Shown here: one piece after another, positions 1-8,084 of the stretch
Layout: every line of letters starts with the position of its first letter
Position numbering within the stretch: the stretch's first letter is position 1
Assembly (NCBI RefSeq): GCF_016592435.1
Contig: NZ_AP014545.1
Coordinates: forward strand, 2,922,693-2,986,692
DNA from: Amphritea japonica ATCC BAA-1530
Lineage (GTDB): Bacteria; Pseudomonadota; Gammaproteobacteria; Pseudomonadales; Balneatricaceae
Length of the DNA stretch: 64,000 nt
Direction of reading: 5' to 3'
Position numbers and translations under genes: made by a program
Notes under the pieces: generated by a model
Databases searched by the model: none
What the model saw: the letters and a program-made list of their open reading frames with translations, nothing else
Told to the model about the DNA's origin: nothing

Positions 1-2
1 TG

Positions 3-443
3 TTTGATAACGGGGAATTTAGTTGGCAGCGGTTAGAACAGATCAAAGCGATTACCGGAAAAGAGCGTCTGATTCTGGATCTGAGCTGCCGGCGAACCGA
101 AACCGGATGGAACATCGCCACCGATCGCTGGCAAACCATCACTGGTACTCAGGTTAATGCGGAAACACTGACAGAGCTCAGTCAGCACTGTGCAGAATTT
201 CTCATCCATGCCGCAGATGTCGAAGGCCTGCAATCGGGCATCGATGAAGAACTGGTTAAGTTATTAGGTGAAACCTGCCCTATCCCAGTCACTTACGCCG
301 GTGGCGCCCGCTCACTTGACGATCTGAAGCTGGTCGATCAGCTCTCCAATGGTAAAGTCGATCTGACTATTGGCAGTGCCCTGGATATCTTTGGTGGCAA
401 CGGTGTAACTCTGGAGCAGTGTATTGCGTGGAATAATCGCTAG
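3..443 (+). CDS. hisA: HisA, eukaryotic-type (HIS6-like) ProFAR isomerase, 3' part
   Basis: Last 146 codons of a gene whose 5' end lies before the window. The frame reads without a stop to TAG at 441-443. Motifs such as LILDLSCR, LIHAADVEGL, TYAGGARS, KLVDQLS and SALDIFGG match the HIS6 type of phosphoribosylformimino-5-aminoimidazole carboxamide ribotide isomerase known from yeast and plants, not the usual bacterial HisA. The enzyme catalyses the Amadori rearrangement at the fourth step of histidine synthesis, in a TIM barrel in the cytosol. The following lipoprotein gene starts inside its last codons, which suggests co-transcription. The family call is strong; the origin (transfer or an old bacterial lineage of the type) is inference. 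Confidence 0.85.
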   Translation, partial: FDNGEFSWQRLEQIKAITGKERLILDLSCRRTETGWNIATDRWQTITGTQVNAETLTELSQHCAEFLIHAADVEGLQSGIDEELVKLLGETCPIPVTYAGGARSLDDLKLVDQLSNGKVDLTIGSALDIFGGNGVTLEQCIAWNNR

Positions 444-1035
444 CGTTATTTTATTTGCCCTGCTGATTTCGGTTGGCGGATGCAGTGAGCAGGCTGAACT
501 TCGCTATATTCAGCCTGGCAGCACCATACTGGCCTTTGGTGATAGCCTGACTCAAGGGGTCGGCAGCACTGACGGTGGCGATTATCCCAGCCAACTGCAA
601 CAGCTCAGCGGGCGTAAAGTAATCAATGCCGGTATCTCTGGAGAGGTCAGCGCCGAAGGCTTACAGCGGTTGCCTGAACTGCTCACCCGATACCAGCCTG
701 CCCTGCTTATTCTTTTAGAAGGCGGCAACGATATACTTCGCAATCAGAATAAAGCACAGCTCAAACAAAATCTGGCTCAAATGATTGGGCTAGCCCAGCA
801 ACAGAATACCGATGTTATTCTTATCGCAGTACCAGAGAAAAAATTATTCTCTAACAGCGCACCGTTGTATCAGGAACTGGCCGAAGAGTATCAACTGATT
901 ATTGAGCCTGAGCTCATTGCCGAGCTATTACGCAACAACCAATATAAATCAGACCCTATTCACTTCAACAACCGGGGTTACCAACAACTAGCGATAAGGA
1001 TCAACAACCTGTTGAAAGAGCATAACGCTTTATAA
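424..1035 (+). CDS. GDSL/SGNH-family esterase lipoprotein (TesA-like)
   Basis: A 203-residue SGNH hydrolase. It carries block I GDSLTQG (about residues 39-45), an INAGISGE block, GGND (block III) and a C-terminal DPIHFNNRG block V with the Asp-His pair, so the Ser-Asp-His machinery is complete. The N-terminus (MRGIIASVILF, then SVGGC) looks like a lipoprotein signal with acylated Cys20, so the enzyme probably acts in the periplasm on esters or lysophospholipids. The TTG start at 424 is chosen because GGAG (413-416) sits 7 nt upstream and no later start keeps the signal. It overlaps the end of hisA by 20 nt. TesA itself is secreted rather than lipidated, so the physiological role may differ. 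Confidence 0.8.
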   Translation: MRGIIASVILFALLISVGGCSEQAELRYIQPGSTILAFGDSLTQGVGSTDGGDYPSQLQQLSGRKVINAGISGEVSAEGLQRLPELLTRYQPALLILLEGGNDILRNQNKAQLKQNLAQMIGLAQQQNTDVILIAVPEKKLFSNSAPLYQELAEEYQLIIEPELIAELLRNNQYKSDPIHFNNRGYQQLAIRINNLLKEHNAL

Positions 1036-1113
1036 TAAATGGAATTTTTCCAGTTATCAGTAGTCATATTTTTTGAATAAAGCTTATTATGTCCCGGATT
1101 TCTTTATAAACCT

Positions 1114-1551
1114 ATGTCAGATAAATTCATGTTCTTAAGAATCTTTCCTGTTATTTTTGGTGCAATTTTAACCACCCAGTGTCACTTAGTCAGTGCGCAA
1201 GAAAGTCAGGAAAGTATCACTATTAATCAGCAGACCCTGGCTGGTTTTCGTCAACTTTCAATACGGGTTCTATCGGCCTACAAAGTCCAGCCTCACTATA
1301 TTGGCTCAACTGAAAAGTGGCACCTGTTCCTGAAAAAAGAGTCACGCCAGGCGGTTGATAAAGCGTTCAGTTCCATCTTCGGTTATAAAATACCGGCAGA
1401 GGGTTCCAGCATCGAAAATGGCTGGAGCCTTAACATGGGTGTTGATATCAATCCTGACAATTGCCCTGAAGTTACTCAGTATAAAAAAGATAAGACGGGA
1501 TTCACTTTACCCGCACTCCCCTCCGTGAAAACTCAGTGTCTCTCCCGCTAG
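1114..1551 (+). CDS. Uncharacterized secreted protein, 145 aa
   Basis: I do not recognise this protein. The N-terminus has a charged segment, a hydrophobic stretch (about residues 8-25) and a plausible signal-peptidase site at VSA-QE (about 29-30), so the mature product of about 115 residues is probably periplasmic. Two cysteines in the C-terminal third (DNCPE and KTQCLS) could form a disulfide. A second in-frame Met lies five codons downstream and gives a slightly shorter signal. No strong ribosome site is visible before either start. It follows the esterase gene by about 80 nt on the same strand. Confidence 0.55.
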   Translation: MSDKFMFLRIFPVIFGAILTTQCHLVSAQESQESITINQQTLAGFRQLSIRVLSAYKVQPHYIGSTEKWHLFLKKESRQAVDKAFSSIFGYKIPAEGSSIENGWSLNMGVDINPDNCPEVTQYKKDKTGFTLPALPSVKTQCLSR

Positions 1552-1556
1552 AACGG

Positions 1557-1584
1557 AAATAAAAAAAAGCCGCATAATGCGGCC
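1557..1584 (-). terminator. Rho-independent terminator after the cytochrome b561 gene
   Basis: GCCGCA/TGCGGC hairpin (1569-1583) preceded on the plus strand by a long A tract (1557-1568). Read on the minus strand this is a stem followed by a T run, just past the end of the minus-strand cytochrome b561 gene. Confidence 0.75.
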
Positions 1585-1614
1585 TTTGGTCCCCTTCTAA
1601 ATAAGATTGCTCAA

Positions 1615-2160
1615 TCAAATATCAGGCAACCTGCGGCCAAGAATTCGTTGTAACGTGCCATCTTTCGTCACTAAATGATGCTTCACGGATGCCGCTACAT
1701 GAAGTGCGACAGCAGCCATCATAACGTTACCTCCCAGACCATGCATGACATGGCCAAGCTCTCCCAGCAACTCATTCTCATCACCACTGGCGATCAGTTC
1801 AAATCCAAAAACGGCAACGGCGTGACCGCCACCAACTGACATCAGAATGCCGGAAACGGGCATCATCACCGTACCCGCCAACAGAATTACGTGAACAACC
1901 GTCGTCACTTTTTCCTGCCATGCAGCAACCGGCGTCAGACGTTCAGGCAAACGATTACGGATGCGCCATACCAGACGATATAGTGCGACAACCAGTACCA
2001 ACACACCCACTGATTTATGCAGCCCCATTAATTCGAACTTGTCAGGGCTCCTTGAAAGGTCTTCAATATATGTACCCAAAATAAGACTACCGATCATTGC
2101 GATAGCAATAATCCAGTGCAAAGCCACAGTGGTTTTTGTGAGTTGTGAACGACTATCCAT
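1615..2160 (-). CDS. Cytochrome b561 (CybB-type diheme membrane protein)
   Basis: A 181-residue, four-helix membrane cytochrome. Conserved haem-ligand histidines are visible in the helix-1 ALHW motif (His15), the LHKS motif after helix 1 (about His47), GHVMHGLGG and the final LHVAASVKHH segment. YRLVWRIRN after helix 2 is typical of the prokaryotic cytochrome b561 family, which passes electrons from the quinol pool, and in E. coli CybB to superoxide. The start is supported by GGAG six bases upstream. The gene stands alone, with its own terminator at 1557-1584, and is divergent from the DUF4197 gene. Confidence 0.9.
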   Translation of the reverse strand: MDSRSQLTKTTVALHWIIAIAMIGSLILGTYIEDLSRSPDKFELMGLHKSVGVLVLVVALYRLVWRIRNRLPERLTPVAAWQEKVTTVVHVILLAGTVMMPVSGILMSVGGGHAVAVFGFELIASGDENELLGELGHVMHGLGGNVMMAAVALHVAASVKHHLVTKDGTLQRILGRRLPDI

Positions 2161-2369
2161 GATTAACTCCGTTAGAATGACGATCTGTATACTTTAAATA
2201 TTAATCATTAGAAAGATAAGTCACCGGGGTGTAAAGAAAGGTAAAGTTATGATTTTTAACGGTATGCAAGAAAATCATCTCAACATATGAGTAATATTGT
2301 TAAGGATACTTTAAGCTTTAATGCTTAGAATTAAGTCAAACCCTCAGTGACTCTCAGGAAATACAGATT

Positions 2370-3149
2370 ATGCGTAAAGTAACCATTGGAAAAGCGGGCG
2401 TCATCCTGCTCTCTTGTACTATTACCGCATCCGCTTTTGCAGGATTTGGTGATCTGCTGAAACAGATAGAAGACGGCGGCAAACAACTCATCGAACAGAA
2501 ACAGAGCACTCCCACTTCATCGACTACCGCTGGAACCAGTCTGGATTACGACACCGTGATAGCCGGACTCAAAGAAGCGCTGGAGGTGGGTAGCCGTCAG
2601 GCCATTGAAAGTGTCAGCCAGGAAAACGGCTACTTTAATAATGCACAGATCAAGATTCCCCTGCCTGCTCAACTCGAGCAAGCCAGTGGCCTATTGAAAA
2701 AATTTGGTCTGGGCTCTCAGGTTGAGCAGTTTGAGCTCAGTATGAATCGCGCAGCTGAACAGGCCGCTCCAGAGGCAACCGAGATCCTGGTCACAGCCAT
2801 CAAAGAGATGAGCATCGAAGATGCACGGACTATTCTAAACGGACCTGATAATGCAGCCACCGAGTACTTTCGCGAGAAGACATCAACCCGGCTGAGTGAG
2901 CTGTTCCGTCCCTCTGTTGAAACATCTATGAATCAGGTGGGCGTCACTAAATATTACGGCGATCTGACTAAGAAAGCGGAAGAAGTACCTATGGTCGGCA
3001 GCATGGCTCAGAACTATAATCTTGAAGACCATGTCACCGAAGGTGCTCTGAACGGCCTGTTCACTATGCTGGCTGCTGAAGAGAAGAAGATTCGAGAAAA
3101 CCCGGCAGCACGTACAACTGATCTGCTGAAACAAGTATTCAACTTTTAA
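2370..3149 (+). CDS. DUF4197 domain protein, secreted
   Basis: A 259-residue protein with a Sec signal (hydrophobic core at residues 9-22, ending ASAFA) followed by the helical DUF4197 domain. That family shows a GLKEAL..GSRQAI segment near the start (about residues 65-80), a central APEATEILVTAIKEMS region and a C-terminal NGLFTMLAAEEKKIRENP motif. The sequence matches the family throughout. Function is unknown; a periplasmic location is inferred from the signal. AGGAA lies about 10 nt before the ATG. The cyclophilin gene starts 9 nt after its stop, so the two are likely co-transcribed. Confidence 0.8.
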   Translation: MRKVTIGKAGVILLSCTITASAFAGFGDLLKQIEDGGKQLIEQKQSTPTSSTTAGTSLDYDTVIAGLKEALEVGSRQAIESVSQENGYFNNAQIKIPLPAQLEQASGLLKKFGLGSQVEQFELSMNRAAEQAAPEATEILVTAIKEMSIEDARTILNGPDNAATEYFREKTSTRLSELFRPSVETSMNQVGVTKYYGDLTKKAEEVPMVGSMAQNYNLEDHVTEGALNGLFTMLAAEEKKIRENPAARTTDLLKQVFNF

Positions 3150-3158
3150 GGAATCCTA

Positions 3159-3719
3159 ATGTTTAAAAAATATCTGTTGTCTCTACTGCTTAGCGTTGGT
3201 TTGCTCAGCCCTGCATTGGCTGAAGAGATCAATCCTATCGTCGTTATGACCACCAGTGCCGGTGTGATCGAACTGGAGCTGATGCCCGAGCAAGCACCAC
3301 TGACAGTGGCAAACTTTCTTCGCTATGTAGAAAATGATTTTTTCTCCGGCACTATTTTCCACCGGGTAATCGACAACTTTATGATCCAGGGCGGTGGATT
3401 CTCCGTTGATATGGAACGTAAAGATACGTTGCCACCCGTACGCAATGAATCAACTAACGGCCTGCCTAATCTGCGCGGCACTATCGCGATGGCCCGTACG
3501 AATGCGCCTGACAGCGCAACATCCCAGTTCTTTATCAACCTGAAAAACAACGATTTTCTAAACGCTAAAGGCCCACGCCCTGGCTACGCGGTGTTTGGTA
3601 AAGTGGTCAACGGGCTGGATGTGCTGACACAGATAGGTCATGTACAGACTGGCAGACAAGGGCCATACAAAGATGTTCCGGTCGAGCCGATTATTATTCA
3701 GAGCGTTGTTTTGAAATAA
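3159..3719 (+). CDS. ppiA: Periplasmic peptidyl-prolyl cis-trans isomerase, cyclophilin type
   Basis: A 186-residue cyclophilin with a cleavable signal (MFKKYLLSLLL...SPALA, cleaved near residue 21). The fold motifs are in order: VANFLRYV, TIFHRVIDNFMIQGGG with the catalytic Arg of FHRV, TIAMART, SATSQFFINL and YAVFGKVVNGLDVL. It catalyses proline isomerisation during folding of exported proteins. The length fits the E. coli PpiA (periplasmic) class. The start is supported by AAGGA eight bases upstream. It probably shares a transcript with the secreted DUF4197 protein. Confidence 0.92.
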   Translation: MFKKYLLSLLLSVGLLSPALAEEINPIVVMTTSAGVIELELMPEQAPLTVANFLRYVENDFFSGTIFHRVIDNFMIQGGGFSVDMERKDTLPPVRNESTNGLPNLRGTIAMARTNAPDSATSQFFINLKNNDFLNAKGPRPGYAVFGKVVNGLDVLTQIGHVQTGRQGPYKDVPVEPIIIQSVVLK

Positions 3720-3727
3720 AACCGCAA

Positions 3728-3795
3728 TCCGAGGTCCGAACGCTTTGCTTGTCCTAAGTCCGAAAAGGCGAAAGCAAGCTTTTGCGGACCTCGGA
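3728..3795. repeat. Inverted-repeat element with 11-bp perfect ends
   Basis: TCCGAGGTCCG (3728-3738) is the exact reverse complement of CGGACCTCGGA (3785-3795). The 46-nt interior holds shorter repeats of the same flavour (GCTTTGCTTG and AAAGCAAGC). It lies between a plus-strand and a minus-strand gene, so it may act in termination or be a small non-autonomous repeat. Confidence 0.45.
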
Positions 3796-3880
3796 CAAGT
3801 AGCGCTTTTTGTAACGTTCGAACTACGATTCTTTAAGCTTTTTCTTTTCGAACGACGAGCAACTCACGCTCTTTGTGACG

Positions 3881-4345
3881 CTACGGCTGCCTTTCCACTG
3901 CCACATAAGCCCCGCTGAGGGTCATCGCTACCTTATCCCCCTGACGAATCTCGACTTCCAGATTCAACCGGCCACGGCCTTTGCTATCCATATAGCTCAT
4001 AAAGGTATCCAGCTCAGCTTGTTCCGGGAGCACAGTGATCGCAGTAAAATCCCCTGTCACCGGCGCTAAGTATTTGAGCTGGCTGTCGCGGATCATCACA
4101 TCACAATCACGCCCCTGTTCGCGCAGATACAAGGTGACCATAGCCCATCCACACAAAGTAGCGAGGGTCGCCAATGAACCACCAAAACCTGTCCCCTTAT
4201 CATTAACGTTAGGTGCCAGAGCCGCAGACAGGGTCAACGACCGACCATCATAAGCAGGATCACCAAACCCCATGTGATTAAGCAGGGGAATCTGACCTTT
4301 AAGCCAGACTAAAAACTGTTCGGCGGTTTGCTGAGAGTTACTCAT
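3881..4345 (-). CDS. YiiD C-terminal-type hotdog thioesterase
   Basis: A 154-residue single-domain protein resembling the putative thioesterase domain found at the C-terminus of E. coli YiiD. The hotdog features are the IPLLNHMGF opening, NDKGTGFGGSLATLATLCGW (the helix with the presumed active-site region, about residues 47-67) and the YLAPVTGDF strand. Acyl-CoA or acyl-ACP hydrolysis is expected from the family; the substrate is unknown. It is followed on the same strand by the nitroreductase-queF group, upstream of which it does not lie, so it is the last gene of that set after a 48-nt gap. Confidence 0.75.
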   Translation of the reverse strand: MSNSQQTAEQFLVWLKGQIPLLNHMGFGDPAYDGRSLTLSAALAPNVNDKGTGFGGSLATLATLCGWAMVTLYLREQGRDCDVMIRDSQLKYLAPVTGDFTAITVLPEQAELDTFMSYMDSKGRGRLNLEVEIRQGDKVAMTLSGAYVAVERQP

Positions 4346-4393
4346 AATATTAGCTTCTACCTCTGCTTTCTGACACTTCAGACAGGAGTCTGA

Positions 4394-4945
4394 TCAACCC
4401 CAGTCGCTGACAAACTCTTCAATGTTAACGCCAGGCACCTTACGGCTTCGCGCCGGCGTACCCAGATACAGATAACCCACAATCTCTTCATGCGCCTCTA
4501 AGCCTAAACCATCCATAACAGTGGGATGATACGCTAAAGCACCGGTACGCCACATCGCGCCCAGACCTTGCGCGTGAGCTGCTAATAACATGTTCTGGAC
4601 TGCACAGCCGGCAGTTATGAGCTGTTCAGTACGGGGCACCTTGGGATGATCCTGAATCACCGCTATTGCCACGATAACAAGTGGGGCTCTTAACGGCATA
4701 TTTCTGAATTTAGCTTGTTGATCATCATTCAGCGACGGGTCTTCGCTGGCCGCATCCAAAAATAGCTCACCCAGCTTAACTCGGGCATCGGCCTCTACAT
4801 TGAGGAACCGCATCGGTTTCAACGCACCGTGATCAGGCGCACGTAACGCAGCCCGATAGATATTCTCAAGCTGTTCCGGCGATGGCGCCGGCCCTTCTAA
4901 CAACGGAATTGATACCCGCTGGTGTAAATTTTCCAGAGCGTCCAT
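4394..4945 (-). CDS. NAD(P)H nitroreductase, YdjA-like
   Basis: A small FMN-dependent nitroreductase of about 183 residues. RAPDHGALKPMRF (FMN phosphate-binding region, about residues 32-44), the AGCAVQNMLLAAHAQGLGAMWRTG core and GYLYLGTPA near the C-terminus are those of the YdjA subgroup of very short nitroreductases. The frame is open to 5050, but the ATG at 4945 is chosen because AAGGA precedes it and the extension would run into queF. It starts 10 nt after queF ends. The physiological substrate is not known for this subgroup. Confidence 0.82.
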   Translation of the reverse strand: MDALENLHQRVSIPLLEGPAPSPEQLENIYRAALRAPDHGALKPMRFLNVEADARVKLGELFLDAASEDPSLNDDQQAKFRNMPLRAPLVIVAIAVIQDHPKVPRTEQLITAGCAVQNMLLAAHAQGLGAMWRTGALAYHPTVMDGLGLEAHEEIVGYLYLGTPARSRKVPGVNIEEFVSDWG

Positions 4946-4955
4946 TCTAATTCCT

Positions 4956-5783
4956 TTATTGACGGCTAAGCCGCAAGTTAACAGGCCGACCAGTTTTACT
5001 ACTACGGTACGGATTAATATCAAGCCCACCGCGGCGCAGATAGCGGGCATATACAGTTAGCTCTTCCGGGCGGCAGCGATTCCAGATATCCATAAAGATC
5101 GACTCTACACACTGTTCATGGAAATCACCGTGTTCACGATAGGAGATCAGATACTGTAGCAACCCTTCACGATCTATCGCTGCCCCACGATATTCAATAG
5201 CGATACTCGCCCAGTCTGGCTGTCCGGTCACCGGGCAATTAGACTTCAGCAGATGACTGTATAGCGCCTCTTCTACCACCTCTCCGGTAGCACTCAACCG
5301 CTGAGGGGCAGGACTATAATCCGTCACCTCAATATCCAGCTCATCAAGACACTCACCTTCAAACTTAAGAATTGGCGTGGTGATATCCAGTTGACTAAGG
5401 ATCACCTCAACTGCGCCTTCAGAGGCTACTGTAAGGTCTGTCACCATACGCGCCTGAACCTCAGATTCTGAATCAAAGCGCGTCAGATTGAAGGAGTTAA
5501 GGTAGAGTTTAAATGACTTTGACTCGACAATATTGTGACTCGTCGCTGAAAAGCGAAACTCAGCGAGTCGCACAACCGGTTTGCCTTTATCATTCAGCCA
5601 GGACACTTCATAAGCGTTCCATATATCGCTGCCCTGAAAAGGCAGTTCACTACGTATAACACCCTGAGCCTTCCAGTTCAGATCCCTGGCAATGGGGTAC
5701 AGCAACGCTGCATCATATTGATTAACATACTCGGTATCTGCACCTAAAGGCGCATGTTCCAAAGCGGTCTGACTCTCTTTCAT
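4956..5783 (-). CDS. queF: NADPH-dependent 7-cyano-7-deazaguanine reductase QueF
   Basis: A 275-residue long-form (bimodular) QueF. The motif ESKSFKLYLNSF (about residues 87-98) and the catalytic Cys in SNCPVTGQPDW (about residues 187-197) are intact, as is the YREHGDFHEQC segment with the QueF His and Glu. The enzyme reduces preQ0 to preQ1 in queuosine synthesis, a four-electron nitrile reduction. GGAGG lies four bases before the ATG. Its position between the ABC exporter and nitroreductase genes suggests one transcript. No other queuosine gene is in the window. Confidence 0.95.
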   Translation of the reverse strand: MKESQTALEHAPLGADTEYVNQYDAALLYPIARDLNWKAQGVIRSELPFQGSDIWNAYEVSWLNDKGKPVVRLAEFRFSATSHNIVESKSFKLYLNSFNLTRFDSESEVQARMVTDLTVASEGAVEVILSQLDITTPILKFEGECLDELDIEVTDYSPAPQRLSATGEVVEEALYSHLLKSNCPVTGQPDWASIAIEYRGAAIDREGLLQYLISYREHGDFHEQCVESIFMDIWNRCRPEELTVYARYLRRGGLDINPYRSSKTGRPVNLRLSRQ

Positions 5784-5796
5784 GCTACCTCCGACC

Positions 5797-6570
5797 TTAC
5801 TGTCGAATACCTTTACCGGTATTCAGCAGATGCATTGAATAACTAAACAGTATAATGATGACACCGATGATCATACCGTAAGCAAAACCTATATCGATAT
5901 CACTGACACCCAGAATTCCGTAACGGAAAGTATTCACCATATAGAGAATAGGATTGATCTGAGAGACATTTTGCCAAAACTCAGGCAGTAAAGTAATCGA
6001 GTAAAACACGCCTCCCAGATAGGTCAGCGGCGTCAGCACAAACGTCGGGATAATCGCTATATGATCAAAGCTATTGGCATACACCGCATTGATAAAGCCA
6101 CCCAGTGAAAACAGGATAGCGGTGAGGCAGACAATCGATGTGATCACCCAGAAATTATGAATCTGCAGATCCGTAAAGAACATCGATAGCAATGTCACCA
6201 TCAGACCGACCAGCAAGCCTCGCACTGAACCGCCAATCACATAACCTGCCAGAATAATCCAGTTAGGTGTGGGCGAGACCAGCAGCTCTTCAATATGTCG
6301 CTGAAATTTAGTGCTATAAAAAGAGGAAACAACATTCCCATAGGAGTTAGTGATAACCGACATCATAATCAGGCCGGGCACGATAAACTCCATATAATTA
6401 AAGCCCCCCATCTGGCCTATCCGGGAACCGATCAGATTACCAAAAATAATAAAATACAGCGTCATGGTGATCGCCGGTGGTAACAGAGTCTGCGCCCAGA
6501 TACGGGTAAAGCGGCGCACCTCTTTCACAAGAATGGTCCAGAAGGCGATAAATAGTTGTCTGTTAGTCAT
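5797..6570 (-). CDS. yadH: ABC-2 type transporter permease, YadH-like
   Basis: Integral membrane permease of about 257 residues with six predicted membrane segments. It starts MTNRQLFIAFWTIL and has an amphipathic N-terminal helix (KEVRRFTRIW) typical of ABC-2 permeases. YMEFIVPGLIMMSVI, the SPTPNWIILAGYVIGG region and TPLTYLGGVFYSI agree with the E. coli YadH group. The ATG at 6570 overlaps the upstream ATPase gene by 8 nt; the longer open frame to 6624 would overlap by 62 nt. Substrate unknown. It should form the membrane half of an exporter with the adjacent ATPase. Confidence 0.88.
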   Translation of the reverse strand: MTNRQLFIAFWTILVKEVRRFTRIWAQTLLPPAITMTLYFIIFGNLIGSRIGQMGGFNYMEFIVPGLIMMSVITNSYGNVVSSFYSTKFQRHIEELLVSPTPNWIILAGYVIGGSVRGLLVGLMVTLLSMFFTDLQIHNFWVITSIVCLTAILFSLGGFINAVYANSFDHIAIIPTFVLTPLTYLGGVFYSITLLPEFWQNVSQINPILYMVNTFRYGILGVSDIDIGFAYGMIIGVIIILFSYSMHLLNTGKGIRQ

Positions 6571-7513
6571 TTGACTGGCCTCCCTCTGTCTTCTCTTCAA
6601 GTGTTTTATCGACCAGAGAGACAAAAAGCTCTTCCAGACGATTACTCTTATTTCGCATGCTCGTCACAGCAACACCCTGTTCTGATAACTGAGCAAAGAC
6701 CGGATTCAAACTCTGGGATTTTTCTACCTCAACCAGCAACGTATGATCACCTTCCATTGTCACCTGATAGCCATCAACACGCGGACATTCATCCTGTACC
6801 GGGCTGATATCCATGATAAAGGACTCCGTATTAAGCTGCTGTAACAGATCGCGCATGTTGGTGTTCTTAACAATCACCCCCTGATCGATAATACCGATAT
6901 TACGGCACAGGCTTTCTGCCTCTTCCAGGTAGTGTGTGGTGAGGATAATCGTTGTACCTTCAGCATTAAGCTCTTTCAAAAATTCCCACATTGAACGGCG
7001 CAGCTCAATATCGACTCCTGCAGTCGGCTCATCGAGAATCAGTAAGCGCGGCTCATGCATCAACGCGCGGGCTATCATTAACCGACGTTTCATCCCCCCG
7101 GAGAGACTACGGGAGGGTTCATTCCGCTTCTCCCATAACCCTAGTTTGCGAAGATAAAACTCGCAGCGCTGTTGCGCTTCTCCGGCAGGAATTCCGTAGT
7201 AGCCCGCTTGAGTAATCAGAATATCAGCGACTTTCTCAAACATATTAAAATTAAATTCCTGGGGAACCACTCCCAGCTCACACTTAGCCTTGCTCGCGTC
7301 TTTATCCAGATTATGGCCAAACACGGTTACCTGGCCTGAGCTTTTATTGACCAGTGAGGAAACAATACCTAAGGTTGTTGATTTACCGGCTCCATTGGGC
7401 CCAAGTAACGCAAAAAAATCACCTTCCTGTACATCAAAGGAAATCCCCTTCAGGGCTTCGAAGCCATTGCCATAGACCTTGCGCAGGTCAGTTATGGAGA
7501 GCGCAGTCGTCAT
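6563..7513 (-). CDS. yadG: ABC transporter ATP-binding protein, YadG-like
   Basis: A 316-residue ATPase. Walker A is GPNGAGKS (about residues 38-45), the Q-loop is VVPQEFNF, the signature is LSGGMKRR, and Walker B is LLILDEPTAGVD, followed by the switch His in LTTHYLEEAE. A C-terminal extension of about 90 residues matches the ABC-2 exporter class (DrrA/YadG type). It pairs with the permease that overlaps its stop. The two probably export a lipid, glycan or drug-like compound, but nothing in the sequence identifies the cargo. Confidence 0.9.
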   Translation of the reverse strand: MTTALSITDLRKVYGNGFEALKGISFDVQEGDFFALLGPNGAGKSTTLGIVSSLVNKSSGQVTVFGHNLDKDASKAKCELGVVPQEFNFNMFEKVADILITQAGYYGIPAGEAQQRCEFYLRKLGLWEKRNEPSRSLSGGMKRRLMIARALMHEPRLLILDEPTAGVDIELRRSMWEFLKELNAEGTTIILTTHYLEEAESLCRNIGIIDQGVIVKNTNMRDLLQQLNTESFIMDISPVQDECPRVDGYQVTMEGDHTLLVEVEKSQSLNPVFAQLSEQGVAVTSMRNKSNRLEELFVSLVDKTLEEKTEGGQSND

Positions 7514-7658
7514 GCAGTTTCCTATGATTGCTAGTGAGGGAGAGGTTTTAATCGAACTCTTAACATTGGGGCAGCAGGCTATGATTTCAACAGTTACTAG
7601 TGCTAAGTTCTAAGTTAAACTAGCGCTTTCAAGAATATTACATCACTCCCGGACCAAT

Positions 7659-8054
7659 ATGACAGCGTACCAATTACACCACCTCAACTTTCTGAAAATC
7701 GCCTATAACAACTTCATTAAGCAGGAACCTTTCACTCTGGAAGAGATTACTGCAGAAGAGGAACAGTTTATTCTCGATTTTCAACAGCTAATCCATGACT
7801 TTGAACAAGGTGTAGAGCATGTCTATGTAGACGGAGAGGAGTTTCTTGATAAAACTTTCCGCATGTATCCACAACTGGCCCACCTGGTAGCACGGGACCT
7901 TCTGTGGTATTTCGGTGGTAACTGTCTGCATAACATGGCTGATATAGAGCTAGAAAAATTCCAGCAACTGGATGAATTACGCTTTGCCGCAGAAGAAAAA
8001 GGGGAAGAGTTTGATTACATCAACGCCCGCGCGAGCGTTTTCGGACAAAACTAA
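7659..8054 (+). CDS. Conserved hypothetical protein, PA2817-like
   Basis: A 131-residue acidic cytosolic protein with no signal peptide or membrane segment. It appears wholly helical, with a YPQLAHLVARDLLWYFGGNCLHN core (about residues 70-92) and the acidic end ELRFAAEEKGEEFDY. It resembles the small uncharacterized family typified by Pseudomonas PA2817, recalled from memory with moderate certainty. No function is known. It stands alone between the divergent ABC operon and the convergent GGDEF-EAL gene, with which it shares a terminator. Confidence 0.7.
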   Translation: MTAYQLHHLNFLKIAYNNFIKQEPFTLEEITAEEEQFILDFQQLIHDFEQGVEHVYVDGEEFLDKTFRMYPQLAHLVARDLLWYFGGNCLHNMADIELEKFQQLDELRFAAEEKGEEFDYINARASVFGQN

Positions 8055-8084
8055 GTATAAAGAGGCCTGGCAGCCTCTTTATAC
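8055..8084. terminator. Bidirectional hairpin terminator between convergent genes
   Basis: Perfect 12-bp stem GTATAAAGAGGC/GCCTCTTTATAC around the loop CTGGCA. It includes the stop codon of the minus-strand GGDEF-EAL gene and follows the stop of the plus-strand gene by one base. The U tract is short in both directions. Confidence 0.6.
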
